Below are positions 16,848 through 28,300 of a stretch of DNA of 64,000 nt, one piece after another. A program made the position numbers and the translations under genes. Every line of letters begins with the position of its first letter. The first letter of the stretch is position 1. The DNA is from Pseudomonadota bacterium (GTDB lineage: Bacteria; Pseudomonadota; Gammaproteobacteria; Burkholderiales; Burkholderiaceae_C): positions 28,342-92,341 of the forward strand of contig JAIUOW010000022.1 of assembly GCA_020161775.1 (NCBI GenBank), given 5' to 3'. The notes under the pieces are model-generated. The model was not told where the DNA came from. It did no database searches and saw only the letters and a program-made list of their open reading frames with translations.

Positions 16848-18191
16848 ATGAAATACAAAACCTGTGAAGACTTCCTGGCGCACGTCGCGTCGCGTAACCC
16901 TGGCCAACCGGAGTTCCTCCAGGCAGTGACCGAAGTCATGGCGAGCCTGTGGCCGTTCATTGCGGAACATCCCCGGTATGCCGAGCAGGGCTTGCTGGAC
17001 CGGTTGGTCGAGCCCGAGCGTGCGATCCAGTTCCGGGTGTCCTGGGTTGACGACCATGGGCAGGTCCAGGTGAACCGTGGCTATCGCATCCAGCACAGCT
17101 CGGCCATCGGCCCGTTCAAGGGGGGCCTGCGGTTTCATCCGTCGGTGAACCCGTCCATCCTCAAGTTCCTGGCCTTCGAGCAGACCTTCAAGAACGCGCT
17201 GACCACGCTGCCCATGGGCGGCGCCAAGGGTGGTTCGGATTTCGATCCCAAGGGCCGCAGTCCGGGTGAGGTCATGCGCTTTTGCCAGGCTTTCATCAGC
17301 GAGCTTTTCCGCCACATTGGCGCGGACACCGACGTGCCGGCGGGCGACATCGGCGTGGGTGGCCGCGAAGTGGGCTTCATGAGCGGCATGATGAAGAAGC
17401 TGAGCAACCGGGCCGACTGTGTGTTCACGGGCAAGGGCCTGTCCTTTGGCGGCTCGCTGATCCGGCCCGAAGCAACGGGCTATGGCACCGTGTACTTCGC
17501 TCAGGAAATGCTCAAGGCGTCCAGCAGGTCCCTGGACGGCCTGCGCGTCAGCGTGTCCGGTTCTGGCAACGTGGCGCAGTACGCCATTGAAAAGGCCATG
17601 GCGCTGGGCGCCAAGGTAGTTACCGTGTCTGATTCGAGCGGCACCGTGGTGGATGAGGACGGCTTCACACCGGCCAAGCTGGCCGAGCTCATGGAGGTCA
17701 AGAACCATCTGTACGGCCGTGTGGGCGACTATGCCCTGCGAACCAAAACGCAATTCCATCCCGGCGTGCGTCCCTGGGCGGTGCCGGTGGATGTGGCCCT
17801 GCCTTGCGCCACGCAGAACGAGCTGACCGATGAAGACGCGCGCACGCTGGTCAAAAACGGCGTGCTGTGCGTGGCCGAGGGCGCCAACATGCCTTCCACC
17901 ATCGACGCCGTGCATGTGTTCGAGGCCGCCAGGGTGCTGTTTGCGCCGGGCAAGGCCAGCAACGCCGGTGGTGTCGCCACATCCGGGCTGGAGATGAGCC
18001 AGAACGCCATGCGCATCAGCTGGCCGCGCGAAGAGGTCGATGCGCGCCTGTTTGGCATCATGCAGGGCATCCACAACGCCTGCCTGCAGCACGGCCGGCG
18101 CAAGGACGGCAGCACCAGCTATGTGGATGGCGCCAACATCGCCGGCTTCGTGAAGGTGGCCGACGCCATGCTGGCGCAGGGCGTGGTCTGA
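16848..18191 (+). CDS. gdhA: NADP-specific glutamate dehydrogenase
   Basis: A 447-residue enzyme that forms glutamate from 2-oxoglutarate, ammonia and NADPH. The start [13 protein letters not shown] at 16848 gives the same length as the E. coli enzyme; an earlier in-frame ATG would add unrelated residues. The catalytic Lys127 lies in [15 protein letters not shown], and [11 protein letters not shown] near residue 235 is the dinucleotide fold. A second catalytic region, [17 protein letters not shown], follows. It sits between the two fumarase genes. Confidence 0.97.
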   Translation: MKYKTCEDFLAHVASRNPGQPEFLQAVTEVMASLWPFIAEHPRYAEQGLLDRLVEPERAIQFRVSWVDDHGQVQVNRGYRIQHSSAIGPFKGGLRFHPSVNPSILKFLAFEQTFKNALTTLPMGGAKGGSDFDPKGRSPGEVMRFCQAFISELFRHIGADTDVPAGDIGVGGREVGFMSGMMKKLSNRADCVFTGKGLSFGGSLIRPEATGYGTVYFAQEMLKASSRSLDGLRVSVSGSGNVAQYAIEKAMALGAKVVTVSDSSGTVVDEDGFTPAKLAELMEVKNHLYGRVGDYALRTKTQFHPGVRPWAVPVDVALPCATQNELTDEDARTLVKNGVLCVAEGANMPSTIDAVHVFEAARVLFAPGKASNAGGVATSGLEMSQNAMRISWPREEVDARLFGIMQGIHNACLQHGRRKDGSTSYVDGANIAGFVKVADAMLAQGVV

Positions 18192-18264
18192 CAGCGGCGG
18201 GGCAAAGTCTGCTACGGTGGCACTTGCGCCATGTCGGCGCGCCAACCCACCCGGGAGGGACACC

Positions 18265-19656
18265 ATGACCAGCGTCCAGACCCGGACCGAACACGACACC
18301 TTCGGTCCCGTTGAAGTCCCCGCCAACCGGCTATGGGGCGCGCAGACCCAGCGCTCGCTGCAGAACTTCGATATTTCCGGCGAACGCCAGCCGCGTGAAA
18401 TCATCCGCGCGCTGGCGCAGGTCAAGCGCGCGTCGGCCACCGTCAACCATGCGCTGGGCCTGCTGGATGAGGCCAAAGCGCTGGCCATCATCGCCGCGGC
18501 TGACGAGGTGATTGCCGGGCAGCATGAGGACGAGTTTCCGCTCGTGGTCTGGCAGACCGGCTCGGGCACGCAGACCAACATGAACGTCAACGAGGTGCTG
18601 GCCAACCGCGCCAGCGAGCTGCTGGGCGGCGCGCGCGGCGAGGCGCGCAAGGTCCACCCCAACGACGACGTGAACAAGAGCCAGTCGAGCAACGACGTGT
18701 TTCCCACAGCCATGCATGTGGCGGCGGTGGATGCCATCACCCACCGGTTGCTGCCGGCTATCGACAAACTGCGCACGACGCTCGCGGCCAAGGCGGCCGG
18801 GTTCGATTCCATCGTCAAGATCGGCCGTACCCACCTGCAGGACGCCACGCCGCTGACGCTTGGACAGGAGTTTTCTGGCTATGCCGCGCAGTTGGTGCAC
18901 GGCGAAGCCCATGTGCGCGCCGCCTTGCCGCACCTGTGCGAGCTGGCGCTGGGCGGCACGGCCGTGGGCACGGGGCTGAACGCGCCCAAGGGCTATGCGG
19001 TGGCCGTGGCGGCCGAGCTGGCCCGCCTGACCGGCCTGCCGTTCGTGACGGCGCCCAACAAGTTCGAGGCCATGGCCAGCGTGGATGCGCTGGTGCATGC
19101 CCACGGCGCGCTCAAGACGCTGGCGGCCAGTCTGACCAAGATTGCGAACGACGTACGCTGGCTGGCCAGCGGGCCGCGCAGCGGCATTGGCGAGCTGAGC
19201 ATCCCCGAGAACGAGCCGGGCTCGTCCATCATGCCCGGCAAGGTCAACCCCACGCAGAGCGAGGCGCTGACCATGCTGGCCGCGCAGGTCATGGGCAATG
19301 ACGTGGCCATCAACATCGGCGGCGCGTCGGGCAATTTCGAGCTCAATGTATTCCGGCCCATGGTGGCGCACAACTTCTTGCAAAGTGTGCGGCTGCTGGC
19401 CGATGGCATGGTGAGCTTCAACGACCATTGCGCCGTGGGGATAGAACCCAACCGCGAGCGCATTGCCGAGCTGGTGGACCGCTCATTGATGCTGGTGACG
19501 GCGCTGAATCCGCACATTGGCTACGACAAGGCGGCGGCCATTGCCAAGAAGGCCCACAAGGAAGGAACCAGCCTGCGCGAGGCGGCGCTCACCACGGGCT
19601 ACGTGACGGCGGCGCAGTTCGACCAGTGGGTACGGGCCGACCAGATGACCGGCTGA
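18265..19656 (+). CDS. fumC: Fumarate hydratase, class II
   Basis: A 463-residue iron-free, oxygen-tolerant fumarase of the fumarase/aspartase superfamily. The superfamily signature [10 protein letters not shown] has the catalytic Ser at about residue 320, and [10 protein letters not shown] and the [14 protein letters not shown] region carry the other two conserved segments. The ATG at 18265 follows GGGAGGGAC and gives the usual N-terminus ([14 protein letters not shown]). It lies 73 bases downstream of gdhA in the same direction and may be cotranscribed. Confidence 0.97.
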   Translation: MTSVQTRTEHDTFGPVEVPANRLWGAQTQRSLQNFDISGERQPREIIRALAQVKRASATVNHALGLLDEAKALAIIAAADEVIAGQHEDEFPLVVWQTGSGTQTNMNVNEVLANRASELLGGARGEARKVHPNDDVNKSQSSNDVFPTAMHVAAVDAITHRLLPAIDKLRTTLAAKAAGFDSIVKIGRTHLQDATPLTLGQEFSGYAAQLVHGEAHVRAALPHLCELALGGTAVGTGLNAPKGYAVAVAAELARLTGLPFVTAPNKFEAMASVDALVHAHGALKTLAASLTKIANDVRWLASGPRSGIGELSIPENEPGSSIMPGKVNPTQSEALTMLAAQVMGNDVAINIGGASGNFELNVFRPMVAHNFLQSVRLLADGMVSFNDHCAVGIEPNRERIAELVDRSLMLVTALNPHIGYDKAAAIAKKAHKEGTSLREAALTTGYVTAAQFDQWVRADQMTG

Positions 19657-19660
19657 AGCC

Positions 19661-20266
19661 TCAGTGCTTGCCGGGGCCCGACATCAGCTTGTCGGTGTAC
19701 GCGATGGCAATGGCCGACAGCAGGAAAGTGATGTGGATTGCCGTCTGCGCGATCAAAACACGGTCGCTGTAGTTGTCCGCATTGATGAAGGTCTTCAGCA
19801 GGTGGATGGAGCTGATGCCGATGATGGCGGTGGCCAGCTTGACCTTCAGCACCGACGCATTCACATGGCTCAGCCATTCAGGCTGGTCGCGGTGGCCTTC
19901 GAGGTTCATGCGGCTTACAAAGGTTTCGTAGCCGCCCACGATCACCATGATCAGCAGGTTGGAGATCATCACCACGTCGATCAGCGCCAGCACCACCAGC
20001 ATGATCACGGTCTCGTTCAGTGACGTGATGGGGGCCGATGCCTTGTAGCCGATGCTGGTCACCAGCGCCTGCAGTGCCGTCTGGCTGCCAAACGCGGCGG
20101 CGATCAGGTGCTCCAGCTCCACAAGGAAGTGCACCACATAGACCGCCTGCGCCGCGATCAGGCCCAGGTACAGCGGCAGCTGCAGCCAGCGGCTGGCAAA
20201 GATCAGGTTGGGCAGCGGACGCAGGGGAGAGTTCTTCCGTACGGTCGGATCATGGGGTTCTGACAT
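19661..20266 (-). CDS. YqhA-like membrane protein (UPF0114 / TIGR00645 family)
   Basis: A 201-residue inner-membrane protein with about four helices: [31 protein letters not shown] followed by [24 protein letters not shown] and [15 protein letters not shown]. The motif [17 protein letters not shown] is characteristic of this uncharacterised family. No biochemical role is known. It converges with fumC, leaving a four-base gap, and is divergent from acs. Confidence 0.88.
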   Translation of the reverse strand: MSEPHDPTVRKNSPLRPLPNLIFASRWLQLPLYLGLIAAQAVYVVHFLVELEHLIAAAFGSQTALQALVTSIGYKASAPITSLNETVIMLVVLALIDVVMISNLLIMVIVGGYETFVSRMNLEGHRDQPEWLSHVNASVLKVKLATAIIGISSIHLLKTFINADNYSDRVLIAQTAIHITFLLSAIAIAYTDKLMSGPGKH

Positions 20267-20423
20267 GGGGCATTCGGGTTACTACGGTGCTGCGGATTGT
20301 AGGTTGCCCATGTGACGGCCAGTGCATGCGGTAAATTTGTAAGCTTTGAGCCAGTCAGTGGCCTGTAAGTGGCAAGCCTGACATTACCGCGAAATTCCCG
20401 TCAATCCTTGAGGAGACAAGCTC

Positions 20424-22409
<1,986 letters not shown>

Positions 22410-22424
22410 GAGGTAGCGTCCAGT

Positions 22425-22453
22425 AAAAAGCCACCGCATGCGGTTGCTTTTTT
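22425..22453 (+). terminator. Intrinsic terminator of acs
   Basis: AAAAAGCCACCG and CGGTTGCTTTTTT pair around CATG with one mismatch near the base, ending in a run of six T. Confidence 0.75.
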
Positions 22454-22467
22454 GTTCCAGTGCCACC

Positions 22468-22545
22468 GTGGAACCGGCTTCGCCGGGCCACTGGTGGCGC
22501 CCCCCAGTGGGGGGGAGGCGGCCGCAGGCCGCTTCGGGGGGCGTC
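22468..22545. repeat. GC-rich palindromic intergenic element
   Basis: Consecutive short inverted repeats: CCGGCTTCGCCGG, CGCCCCCCAGTGGGGGG and GGCGGCCGCAGGCCGC followed by a G-run. It fills the gap between the acs terminator and the stop codon of the convergent cytochrome gene. A related-looking element lies at 46780-46840, suggesting a dispersed family. Confidence 0.5.
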
Positions 22546-22851
22546 TTACTTCACCGTCATGATCCAGGCGGCCAGTTTTTTCGCCTCGGCGTCATTGACC
22601 TGCGCATTGGCGGGCATGGGCACGGGGCCCCATACGCCGGAGCCGCCCTTGATGATCTTGGCCGCCAGCTTGTCCACGGCGGTCTTGTCGCCGGCGTACT
22701 TGGCGGCAACGTCCTTGTAAGACGGGCCCACCAGCTTCTTGTCCACGGCGTGGCAGGCCATGCAGTTCTTGGCGGTGGCCAGGGCCTGGTCGGCAAAGGC
22801 AGGAGCGGTGGCGGTCAGCGTGACGGCCAGGGCAAACAGAACGCGTTTCAT
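22546..22851 (-). CDS. Small periplasmic cytochrome c (class I)
   Basis: A 101-residue precursor with a Sec signal peptide (cleavage likely after AFA at residue 20), one heme site Cys30-Met-Ala-Cys33-His34 and a distal ligand Met79 in VPMPAN. The mature form of about 81 residues fits the cytochrome c551/c5 group, which carries single electrons between membrane complexes and terminal enzymes. There is no partner oxidase or dehydrogenase next to it. It is divergent from the Trp-rich protein gene. Confidence 0.94.
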   Translation of the reverse strand: MKRVLFALAVTLTATAPAFADQALATAKNCMACHAVDKKLVGPSYKDVAAKYAGDKTAVDKLAAKIIKGGSGVWGPVPMPANAQVNDAEAKKLAAWIMTVK

Positions 22852-22976
22852 CGATATCCTCGTGGGTTGGGTTACAGTCGTTTTAACGCGATTGTAGTGA
22901 CTGGGGTTGACCGGCCGGTAACCCGTGGGTAAAGCCGGTAAAACCGCAAAGCCCCTTAACCGTTGGAGAGAATGTC

Positions 22977-23228
22977 ATGTATTTCCTGCTGATTGGTATT
23001 GCGCTGCTGGCCATGAAGTACCTTGAAATTGGCCCTGTGGCGGCCTTTCCCTGGTGGGTGGTGCTGTCGCCGTTTGCCATGGCGGTGGCATGGTGGTCGT
23101 GGGCTGATGCGTCGGGTTACACCAAGAAAAAAGCGGTGGAGCGTGAAAACCAGAAGAAGCAGGCCCGCATCGACAAGAACCGCGAGAACCTTGGCATGGG
23201 GGCCGCCCCCACGCGCAAGAAGCGCTGA
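22977..23228 (+). CDS. Small Trp-rich membrane protein (TIGR04438 type)
   Basis: An 83-residue protein with two membrane segments (YFLLIGIALLAMKYL and FPWWVVLSPFAMAVAWWSWA, rich in Trp) and a strongly basic, Lys-rich cytoplasmic tail (KKKAVERENQKKQARIDKNR). The pattern matches the small Trp-rich family described from betaproteobacteria, whose function is unknown. GTTGGAGAG provides a ribosome site seven bases ahead of the ATG. Confidence 0.85.
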   Translation: MYFLLIGIALLAMKYLEIGPVAAFPWWVVLSPFAMAVAWWSWADASGYTKKKAVERENQKKQARIDKNRENLGMGAAPTRKKR

Positions 23229-23252
23229 AACCGGCCTGCAATACACCATGGC

Positions 23253-23284
23253 AAAAAACCCGCTTGCTTGCCTGCGTAGCGGGT
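23253..23284 (-). terminator. Intrinsic terminator of the type I secretion operon
   Basis: On the minus strand CCCGCTACGCAGGCAAGCAAGCGGG forms a stem with its ends and is followed by TTTTTTG. It lies 16 bases past the stop of the TolC-like gene. Confidence 0.7.
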
Positions 23285-23299
23285 GGCCGGAAAGAGGGG

Positions 23300-24688
23300 C
23301 TATTTGTTCAGCACCACGCGGCCTGAGGCCACTTCCAGCCGCAGCCGGGCCTGGGCATGTCCCAGCTGCGCCTGCGTCAGCTGGGACCGGGCATTGGACA
23401 GCGCGACCTGGGTGCTGATGAGTTCCAGGATGGAGCCCACGCCAGCCTTGTAGCGGCCAAAAGTGATCTGGTAGCTCTGGCTGGCCGCGCGCAGCAGCAT
23501 CTTGGCGGCGTTCAGGTTCTGCGCCTCCGTCTCCAGCAGCCGGGCATTGCGCCACAGGTCGGATTCCACGTCGCGCTCCACCTGCGTCAGCGCGGCCTCG
23601 CGGCTGGCTACCTGGGCCAGCGCCTGGGTTTCACGGGCCTGCTGCTCGGTGTGGTTGAACAGCGGAATGCTGGCGACCACGTAGCCGCTCAGGCTGTGTT
23701 CAAACCGTCCGCCGGGCGTGCCCAGGTCGCGCGTGCTGCCCGCGCCCAGCGACAGCTGCACGTTGCCCTTGCCTTCGGCCCGCACCGCGTCCACGCGGGC
23801 CTTGAGCGCCAGCACGTCGGCGCGCGCCACCCGCACACGGGGGTGGTCGCGCCGGGCGTCGGCGATCCAGTCGTCCAGCGGCCCGCGCGCGCTGATGGCC
23901 GGAAAGGCTGCGCTGATCGGCGCCAGCGACAGCGGCGTATCAACGGCAAAGCCCATGGCCACGGCCAGCAGCCCGCGCGCGGTTTCCCAAACGCCTTCGG
24001 CGCGCACCCGGTCCAGGGTGGCCTGCGCCAGTGCGGTTTGCGCCTGCAGTTTCTCGGACAGCGACGCCACCTGCGCCGCATGCTTGGCCTCGGCGGCCTC
24101 CAGGCTCTGGCGCGCGACTGTTTCGGTGTCGCGCAGGGCTTCCAGGCGCGCCCAGGCGGTGGCTGCTTCCACATACAGACGCAGGGCCTCGTTGACCGCG
24201 TTGATGGACGACACATGTTGCGCCGAACGGGCCGATGCCAGCAACTGGCGCGATTGCTCCAGGTTGGCGTTGCGCACGCCGGCGTCGTACAGCACCCAGC
24301 TCACGCCCAGCGACCCGGTGAGGCTGGAACTCAACGAGCCGGAGCCGCTGTTGCTGGACGGAATGCGGTTGCTGGCAACCTCGGCAAAGGCTGACACGCG
24401 GGGGCGGTAGGCGGCGCGGGCCAGGTCCACCCCGGCTTGCTGCTCATCCACCAGCAGCAGCGCCTGGTTGAGCAGCGGGCTCTTGCACAGCACATGCTCC
24501 ACGGCGGACATCAGCGTCAGCTCCTGCAGGCCCTGGCCCGTGAGCTCGCGGCAGCCACCGCGGCCGGGCAGGGACGCCGCCACCTGCTCCAGCCCGGTCT
24601 GCGCGGCAGCGGGCCAGGGCGCCCATGCGCCACAGCCCAGCAAGGCGGCGGCGGCCACCCGCGTGAGCCGGGCGCGCACGGGTTTCAC
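23300..24688 (-). CDS. TolC-family outer-membrane channel of a type I secretion system
   Basis: A 462-residue outer membrane efflux protein with a signal peptide (AAALLGCGAWAPWPAAAQ, cleavage near residue 29). It has two repeats of long helices: LNQALLLVDEQQAGVDLARAA and, later, FGRYKAGVGSILELISTQ, which is the standard second-repeat motif. It forms the outer-membrane exit duct. The ATG overlaps the stop of the ABC exporter gene by four bases, so the three proteins of the exporter are made together. Confidence 0.92.
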   Translation of the reverse strand: MKPVRARLTRVAAAALLGCGAWAPWPAAAQTGLEQVAASLPGRGGCRELTGQGLQELTLMSAVEHVLCKSPLLNQALLLVDEQQAGVDLARAAYRPRVSAFAEVASNRIPSSNSGSGSLSSSLTGSLGVSWVLYDAGVRNANLEQSRQLLASARSAQHVSSINAVNEALRLYVEAATAWARLEALRDTETVARQSLEAAEAKHAAQVASLSEKLQAQTALAQATLDRVRAEGVWETARGLLAVAMGFAVDTPLSLAPISAAFPAISARGPLDDWIADARRDHPRVRVARADVLALKARVDAVRAEGKGNVQLSLGAGSTRDLGTPGGRFEHSLSGYVVASIPLFNHTEQQARETQALAQVASREAALTQVERDVESDLWRNARLLETEAQNLNAAKMLLRAASQSYQITFGRYKAGVGSILELISTQVALSNARSQLTQAQLGHAQARLRLEVASGRVVLNK

Positions 24689-26847
24689 GCCCTGGCGGCG
24701 GGACGGGGCACGCCCAGCCGCTCAAAGTAGCCGTCAGGCGGGCCGTCATAGACGATCCTGCCGCGCTTCATCTCGATCACCCGCTGCGCCGAGCCAATGG
24801 TTTCGGGCCGGTGCGCGATGACGATGCGCGTCACGTTCAGCCCTGCGATGGATTCGTTGACCTGCGCTTCGCGCTTGACGTCCAGGTGGCTGGTGGCTTC
24901 GTCCAGCAGCAGCACCTGCGGCTGCTTGTACAGGGCGCGCGCCAGCGTCACGCGCTGCTTCTGGCCGCCGGACAGCACCGTGCCCATGTCGCCCACCAGG
25001 GTCTGGTAGCCCATGGGCATGGCTTCGATGTCCTTGTGGATGGCTGCCAGCCGCGCGCATTCCTCGATGCGTTCGTTGTCCGGGCGCGGGTCGAAGAAGC
25101 AGATGTTTTCCGCGATGGAGCCGGCAAACAGCGTGTCGTCCTGCATCACCGTGCCCACCAGGGAGCGCCAGGCGTCGTTGCCCATTTTTTCCAGTGGCAC
25201 GGATCCCACCAGGATGGCGCCTTCCTGGGGTTTCAGCACGCCCAGCAGCAGGTTGGCCAGCGTGGTCTTGCCGCAGCCCGACGGGCCGGTCACGGCCACG
25301 GCATCGCCCGGCTGGATGCTGAAGCTCACGCCGTCCAGCACCCACGGGTCCTGCTCGGCATAGCGAAAGCGCAGGTCGCGCACCACGATCTCGGGCGCCT
25401 TGTCGGGCACCTGGTCGGTCAGGGTGCGGCGCACTTCCTCCTCACCCGGCGTCAGCACCACGTCGGCCAGGCGTTCGCCGTACAGGCGCAGCATCTTGAT
25501 GTCGATGAACTGGTCGATCAGCCCGGTGACGCGCGAGTCAAACTGGCTGCGGTAGGCCAGGAATGCCATCAGCATGCCCACGCTCAGCTGGCCCGACAGG
25601 ATCTGCGTGGCGCCCATCCACAGCAGCACGATGTTGAACACGCCGCTGAGCATGGAGCGCGCCAGGCCATACAGGATGCGCAGCTTCTGGATGCGCAGCG
25701 TGGCATTGGTTTCGTTGACCAGCAACGTCTGCCAGGCGCTGCGCCGCACCAGCTGGCGCGCAAACAGCTTGATGGTGCGCATGCCCCGGATGGTCTCCAG
25801 GTAATGCGTGGACAGCGTGGCGCCGCGCACGATCTGCTCTTCGGTGGCCAGGTACAGCGGCTTGAACCACAACAGGCGCAGCGCCAGGTACAGCCCCACG
25901 GCCACCAGCGCGATCCAGGCGAGGGTGGGGTTGTAGATGAACATCATCACCATGGTGAGGATCATCATCAGCCCGTCCAGCAGCGACTCCACAAAGGCGC
26001 TGGTCAGCACGCGCTGGATTTCGTCAATGGAGTTGGTGCGCGACACGATGTCGCCCAGGTGGCGCTTCTGGAAGTATTCCAGCGGCAGGCGCAGCAGGTG
26101 GGTGAAGATGTTGGCCTTCCACTGCACGCGGATGGAGGTGTTGATGGCCAGCAGCATCCAGGACCGCAGGATGCCCACGCCCTGCTGGATGAACAGCAGC
26201 AGCAGGAAGCCCAGCGCCAGCGTGGTCAGCAGGTTGGTGTCGCGCGAGACGATCACGTGGTCCAGGATCCACTGCATGAACAGCGGCCCGGTCAACACGA
26301 AGATCTGCAGCACCAAAGACAGCGTGAGGATTTTGGCCAGCGCCGGCCAGAAGCCGGTAACCTGGCCGATCAGCTGGCCCAGCGCAATGGGTTTGGACTC
26401 CTTGCGCGGCTCGAAGCCGGGGTCGGGCCACAACTCCAGCGCTACGCCGGTGAAGTGCTCGTTGACCTCCTGCATGGTGTAGCGGCGCTCGCCCACGTCA
26501 GGGTCATGCACCGTGACCTGGTTGCCGCGCACGGACTTGAGCACCACGAAGTGATTCAGGTCCCAGTGCAGGATGGCCGGCGTGCTCAGGTTGGCCATGT
26601 CCTTGAGCTGCAGGCGCACGGCGCGAAAGCCCAGGCGTTCGTCCTGCGCCAGCTTGGCCAGCGACGCCAGCGACATGCCCTTGAGCGAAATCGCGTGGCG
26701 CGCGCGCAGCGTGGCCAGGTCGGTGATGACGCCGTGATAGCCCATGACCATGGCCAGGCACGCCAGGCCGCATTCGGCGGCCTCGGTCTGCAGGATCACC
26801 GGCAGGCGCCTGCGCAGGCCGAGTGAAAGCGATTCAAGCCAGGCCAT
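24685..26847 (-). CDS. Peptidase-containing ABC exporter (C39 family, bacteriocin-type)
   Basis: A 720-residue half-transporter that both trims and exports peptides carrying a double-glycine leader. The N-terminal C39 domain has the full catalytic set: Cys26 (EAAECGLACL), His99 (LNHFVVLKS) and Asp115 (VHDPDVG), plus the Gln20 of the oxyanion hole. A six-helix membrane domain spans about residues 160-440. The ATPase domain has GPSGCGKTT, the signature LSGGQKQRVTLARAL and LLLDEATSHLD. Because the active-site residues are all present, the peptidase is probably active, unlike the degenerate C39-like domains of RTX exporters. No cargo gene was found nearby. Confidence 0.94.
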   Translation of the reverse strand: MAWLESLSLGLRRRLPVILQTEAAECGLACLAMVMGYHGVITDLATLRARHAISLKGMSLASLAKLAQDERLGFRAVRLQLKDMANLSTPAILHWDLNHFVVLKSVRGNQVTVHDPDVGERRYTMQEVNEHFTGVALELWPDPGFEPRKESKPIALGQLIGQVTGFWPALAKILTLSLVLQIFVLTGPLFMQWILDHVIVSRDTNLLTTLALGFLLLLFIQQGVGILRSWMLLAINTSIRVQWKANIFTHLLRLPLEYFQKRHLGDIVSRTNSIDEIQRVLTSAFVESLLDGLMMILTMVMMFIYNPTLAWIALVAVGLYLALRLLWFKPLYLATEEQIVRGATLSTHYLETIRGMRTIKLFARQLVRRSAWQTLLVNETNATLRIQKLRILYGLARSMLSGVFNIVLLWMGATQILSGQLSVGMLMAFLAYRSQFDSRVTGLIDQFIDIKMLRLYGERLADVVLTPGEEEVRRTLTDQVPDKAPEIVVRDLRFRYAEQDPWVLDGVSFSIQPGDAVAVTGPSGCGKTTLANLLLGVLKPQEGAILVGSVPLEKMGNDAWRSLVGTVMQDDTLFAGSIAENICFFDPRPDNERIEECARLAAIHKDIEAMPMGYQTLVGDMGTVLSGGQKQRVTLARALYKQPQVLLLDEATSHLDVKREAQVNESIAGLNVTRIVIAHRPETIGSAQRVIEMKRGRIVYDGPPDGYFERLGVPRPAARA

Positions 26848-26865
26848 GCGTGCTGCGTCCCTTCA

Positions 26866-28149
26866 TCACATGGACCCCGTGATGCTGTAAAGCGGCTCCA
26901 GCATCCATTCCCACAGGCGCCGCGTTTCCTGCAGGATGTCGGCGTCCAGCCGCATGCCGGCCGACAGCGGCCACTGCTTTCCGTAGGCCGTGACGTTCTG
27001 TGCCTTCAGCGTCACCACGATGGCATACACCGGCTCGCCCGGGGGTACATCGGGAATCTGGAAGCCCGCCAGCTCGGTGCTGGTCACGGCGTTGTTGGAC
27101 ACCGACGCCACCACGCCCTCGTGCTGGCCGAACTTCTGGTACGGGAATGACTGGTAGCGCAGCAGCACCGCGTCACCGGGGCGCACGAAGCCCATGGTGC
27201 GGCTGGGCGCGTAAAGACGCACTTCAAGCTTCGCGTCGCTGGGCACCAGGTTCAGCAGGGGGCGGGTGGTGTCCACCGATTGCCCGGCCTCGCCGCTGAC
27301 CAGCGTGGCGCGGCCTGATTCAGGGGCGGTGATGACCACGCGCCGGCGCGCCTCCACCTCGGTCAGCTCCTGCTGGGCGGATGACACGCCGCGCTCAAGC
27401 AGGCCATTCTGGTTGGCATAGCGCACGCGGGTGTTTTCAATCTCGCGCAGCGTGGTGGCCAGCTCGCGCTGGGCCACCAGCGCATCGCGCTCCAGCGCCT
27501 GCAGGCGTGACTGCTGCTCGCTGAGTTCGGCCTCCTTCTGGAACAGCTGCTCGCGTGCAATGTAGTCCTGGTCGGCCAGGCCCTGGTAGCGCTTGCGCGC
27601 GTCCTCGGCCAGCTTCAGGCGGATGCGCTGCTGCTCCATCTGGCGTTCAATGGACTGCTGCTCGGCGCGCAGCGTGCCGGCGCGGCGCTCCAGGTGGCCG
27701 ATCTCGGCGGCTTCCACGCCCTTGTTGCGCGCCAGCTCGGCCTCCAGCGAGCGGCGCCGCTCATCCACCTGCTGGCCGATGTCGGCCTGGAGTTCACGGG
27801 CCCCCGGGCCCAGGCGGTCGCTGTTGAGCACAAACAGCACATCGCCTTTTTGCACCACCTGGCCTTCATTGACTTTGCGCTCCAGCACCACGCCGGCCTG
27901 CGGCGTGTGCACGCGGATGACGCCTGTGGATGGCACGAGCTGCCCGGTCACGGTGGCCCGGCGCGTGTAGGTGCCAAAGGTCAGGAACAGCACCACCAGC
28001 AGGCCCAGCACGGCGGCAATCACCACCAGCCAGGTGGTTCGGGGGTGGGGCGTGAGGATGATCTGGCCAAGCGAGCGCGCGCTGCGCGCCTTGAGCACTG
28101 CGTCTCGGAACAGCTTGGTATCCGCCGGCGGCGGTGTGTCTGGTTTCAA
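26866..28149 (-). CDS. HlyD-family membrane-fusion protein of the type I exporter
   Basis: A 427-residue adaptor that links the ABC exporter to the TolC-like channel. A short cytoplasmic start is followed by one membrane helix (TTWLVVIAAVLGLLVVLFLTF, about residues 39-59), a lipoyl-like segment (TPQAGVVLERKVNEGQVVQKGD), a long coiled-coil of some 150 residues, a second lipoyl half (ITAPESGRATLVSGEAGQSV) and a beta barrel. First gene of the operon hlyD-like, ABC, tolC-like on the minus strand. Confidence 0.92.
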   Translation of the reverse strand: MKPDTPPPADTKLFRDAVLKARSARSLGQIILTPHPRTTWLVVIAAVLGLLVVLFLTFGTYTRRATVTGQLVPSTGVIRVHTPQAGVVLERKVNEGQVVQKGDVLFVLNSDRLGPGARELQADIGQQVDERRRSLEAELARNKGVEAAEIGHLERRAGTLRAEQQSIERQMEQQRIRLKLAEDARKRYQGLADQDYIAREQLFQKEAELSEQQSRLQALERDALVAQRELATTLREIENTRVRYANQNGLLERGVSSAQQELTEVEARRRVVITAPESGRATLVSGEAGQSVDTTRPLLNLVPSDAKLEVRLYAPSRTMGFVRPGDAVLLRYQSFPYQKFGQHEGVVASVSNNAVTSTELAGFQIPDVPPGEPVYAIVVTLKAQNVTAYGKQWPLSAGMRLDADILQETRRLWEWMLEPLYSITGSM

Positions 28150-28266
28150 GGTGTTGCGGCTTGCGAGATGCTGGATGAACTCTTGAACACAAGCCGTTGA
28201 TTTTAATGAAGTTTGCCAGCATCACCTAGCAACCTGTCGCGCCAATCACACGCGTTGCAATACCCC

Positions 28267-28300
28267 TCACGCGGGTGTGAGCACCCTCACACGCGCGTGA
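28267..28300. repeat. Imperfect inverted repeat at the end of trmB
   Basis: TCACGCGGGTGTGA (28267-28280) and TCACACGCGCGTGA (28287-28300) are inverted repeats with one mismatch and a 6-base spacer. The right arm contains the trmB stop codon. There is no T-run on either side, so it may be a weak terminator, an mRNA-stabilising stem or a protein-binding site ahead of the type I secretion operon. Confidence 0.5.

Noticed and set aside
24685-26847. RTX-toxin-type (HlyB-like) exporter
   Set aside because: HlyB-like exporters lack the catalytic Cys in the C39-like domain; here Cys26, His99 and Asp115 are all present, which fits peptide maturation instead.
28150-28286. Search for a short double-glycine-leader peptide gene upstream of the type I secretion operon
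   Set aside because: All small frames here either overlap hlyD out of frame or lack a GG motif and a hydrophobic or Cys-rich core.
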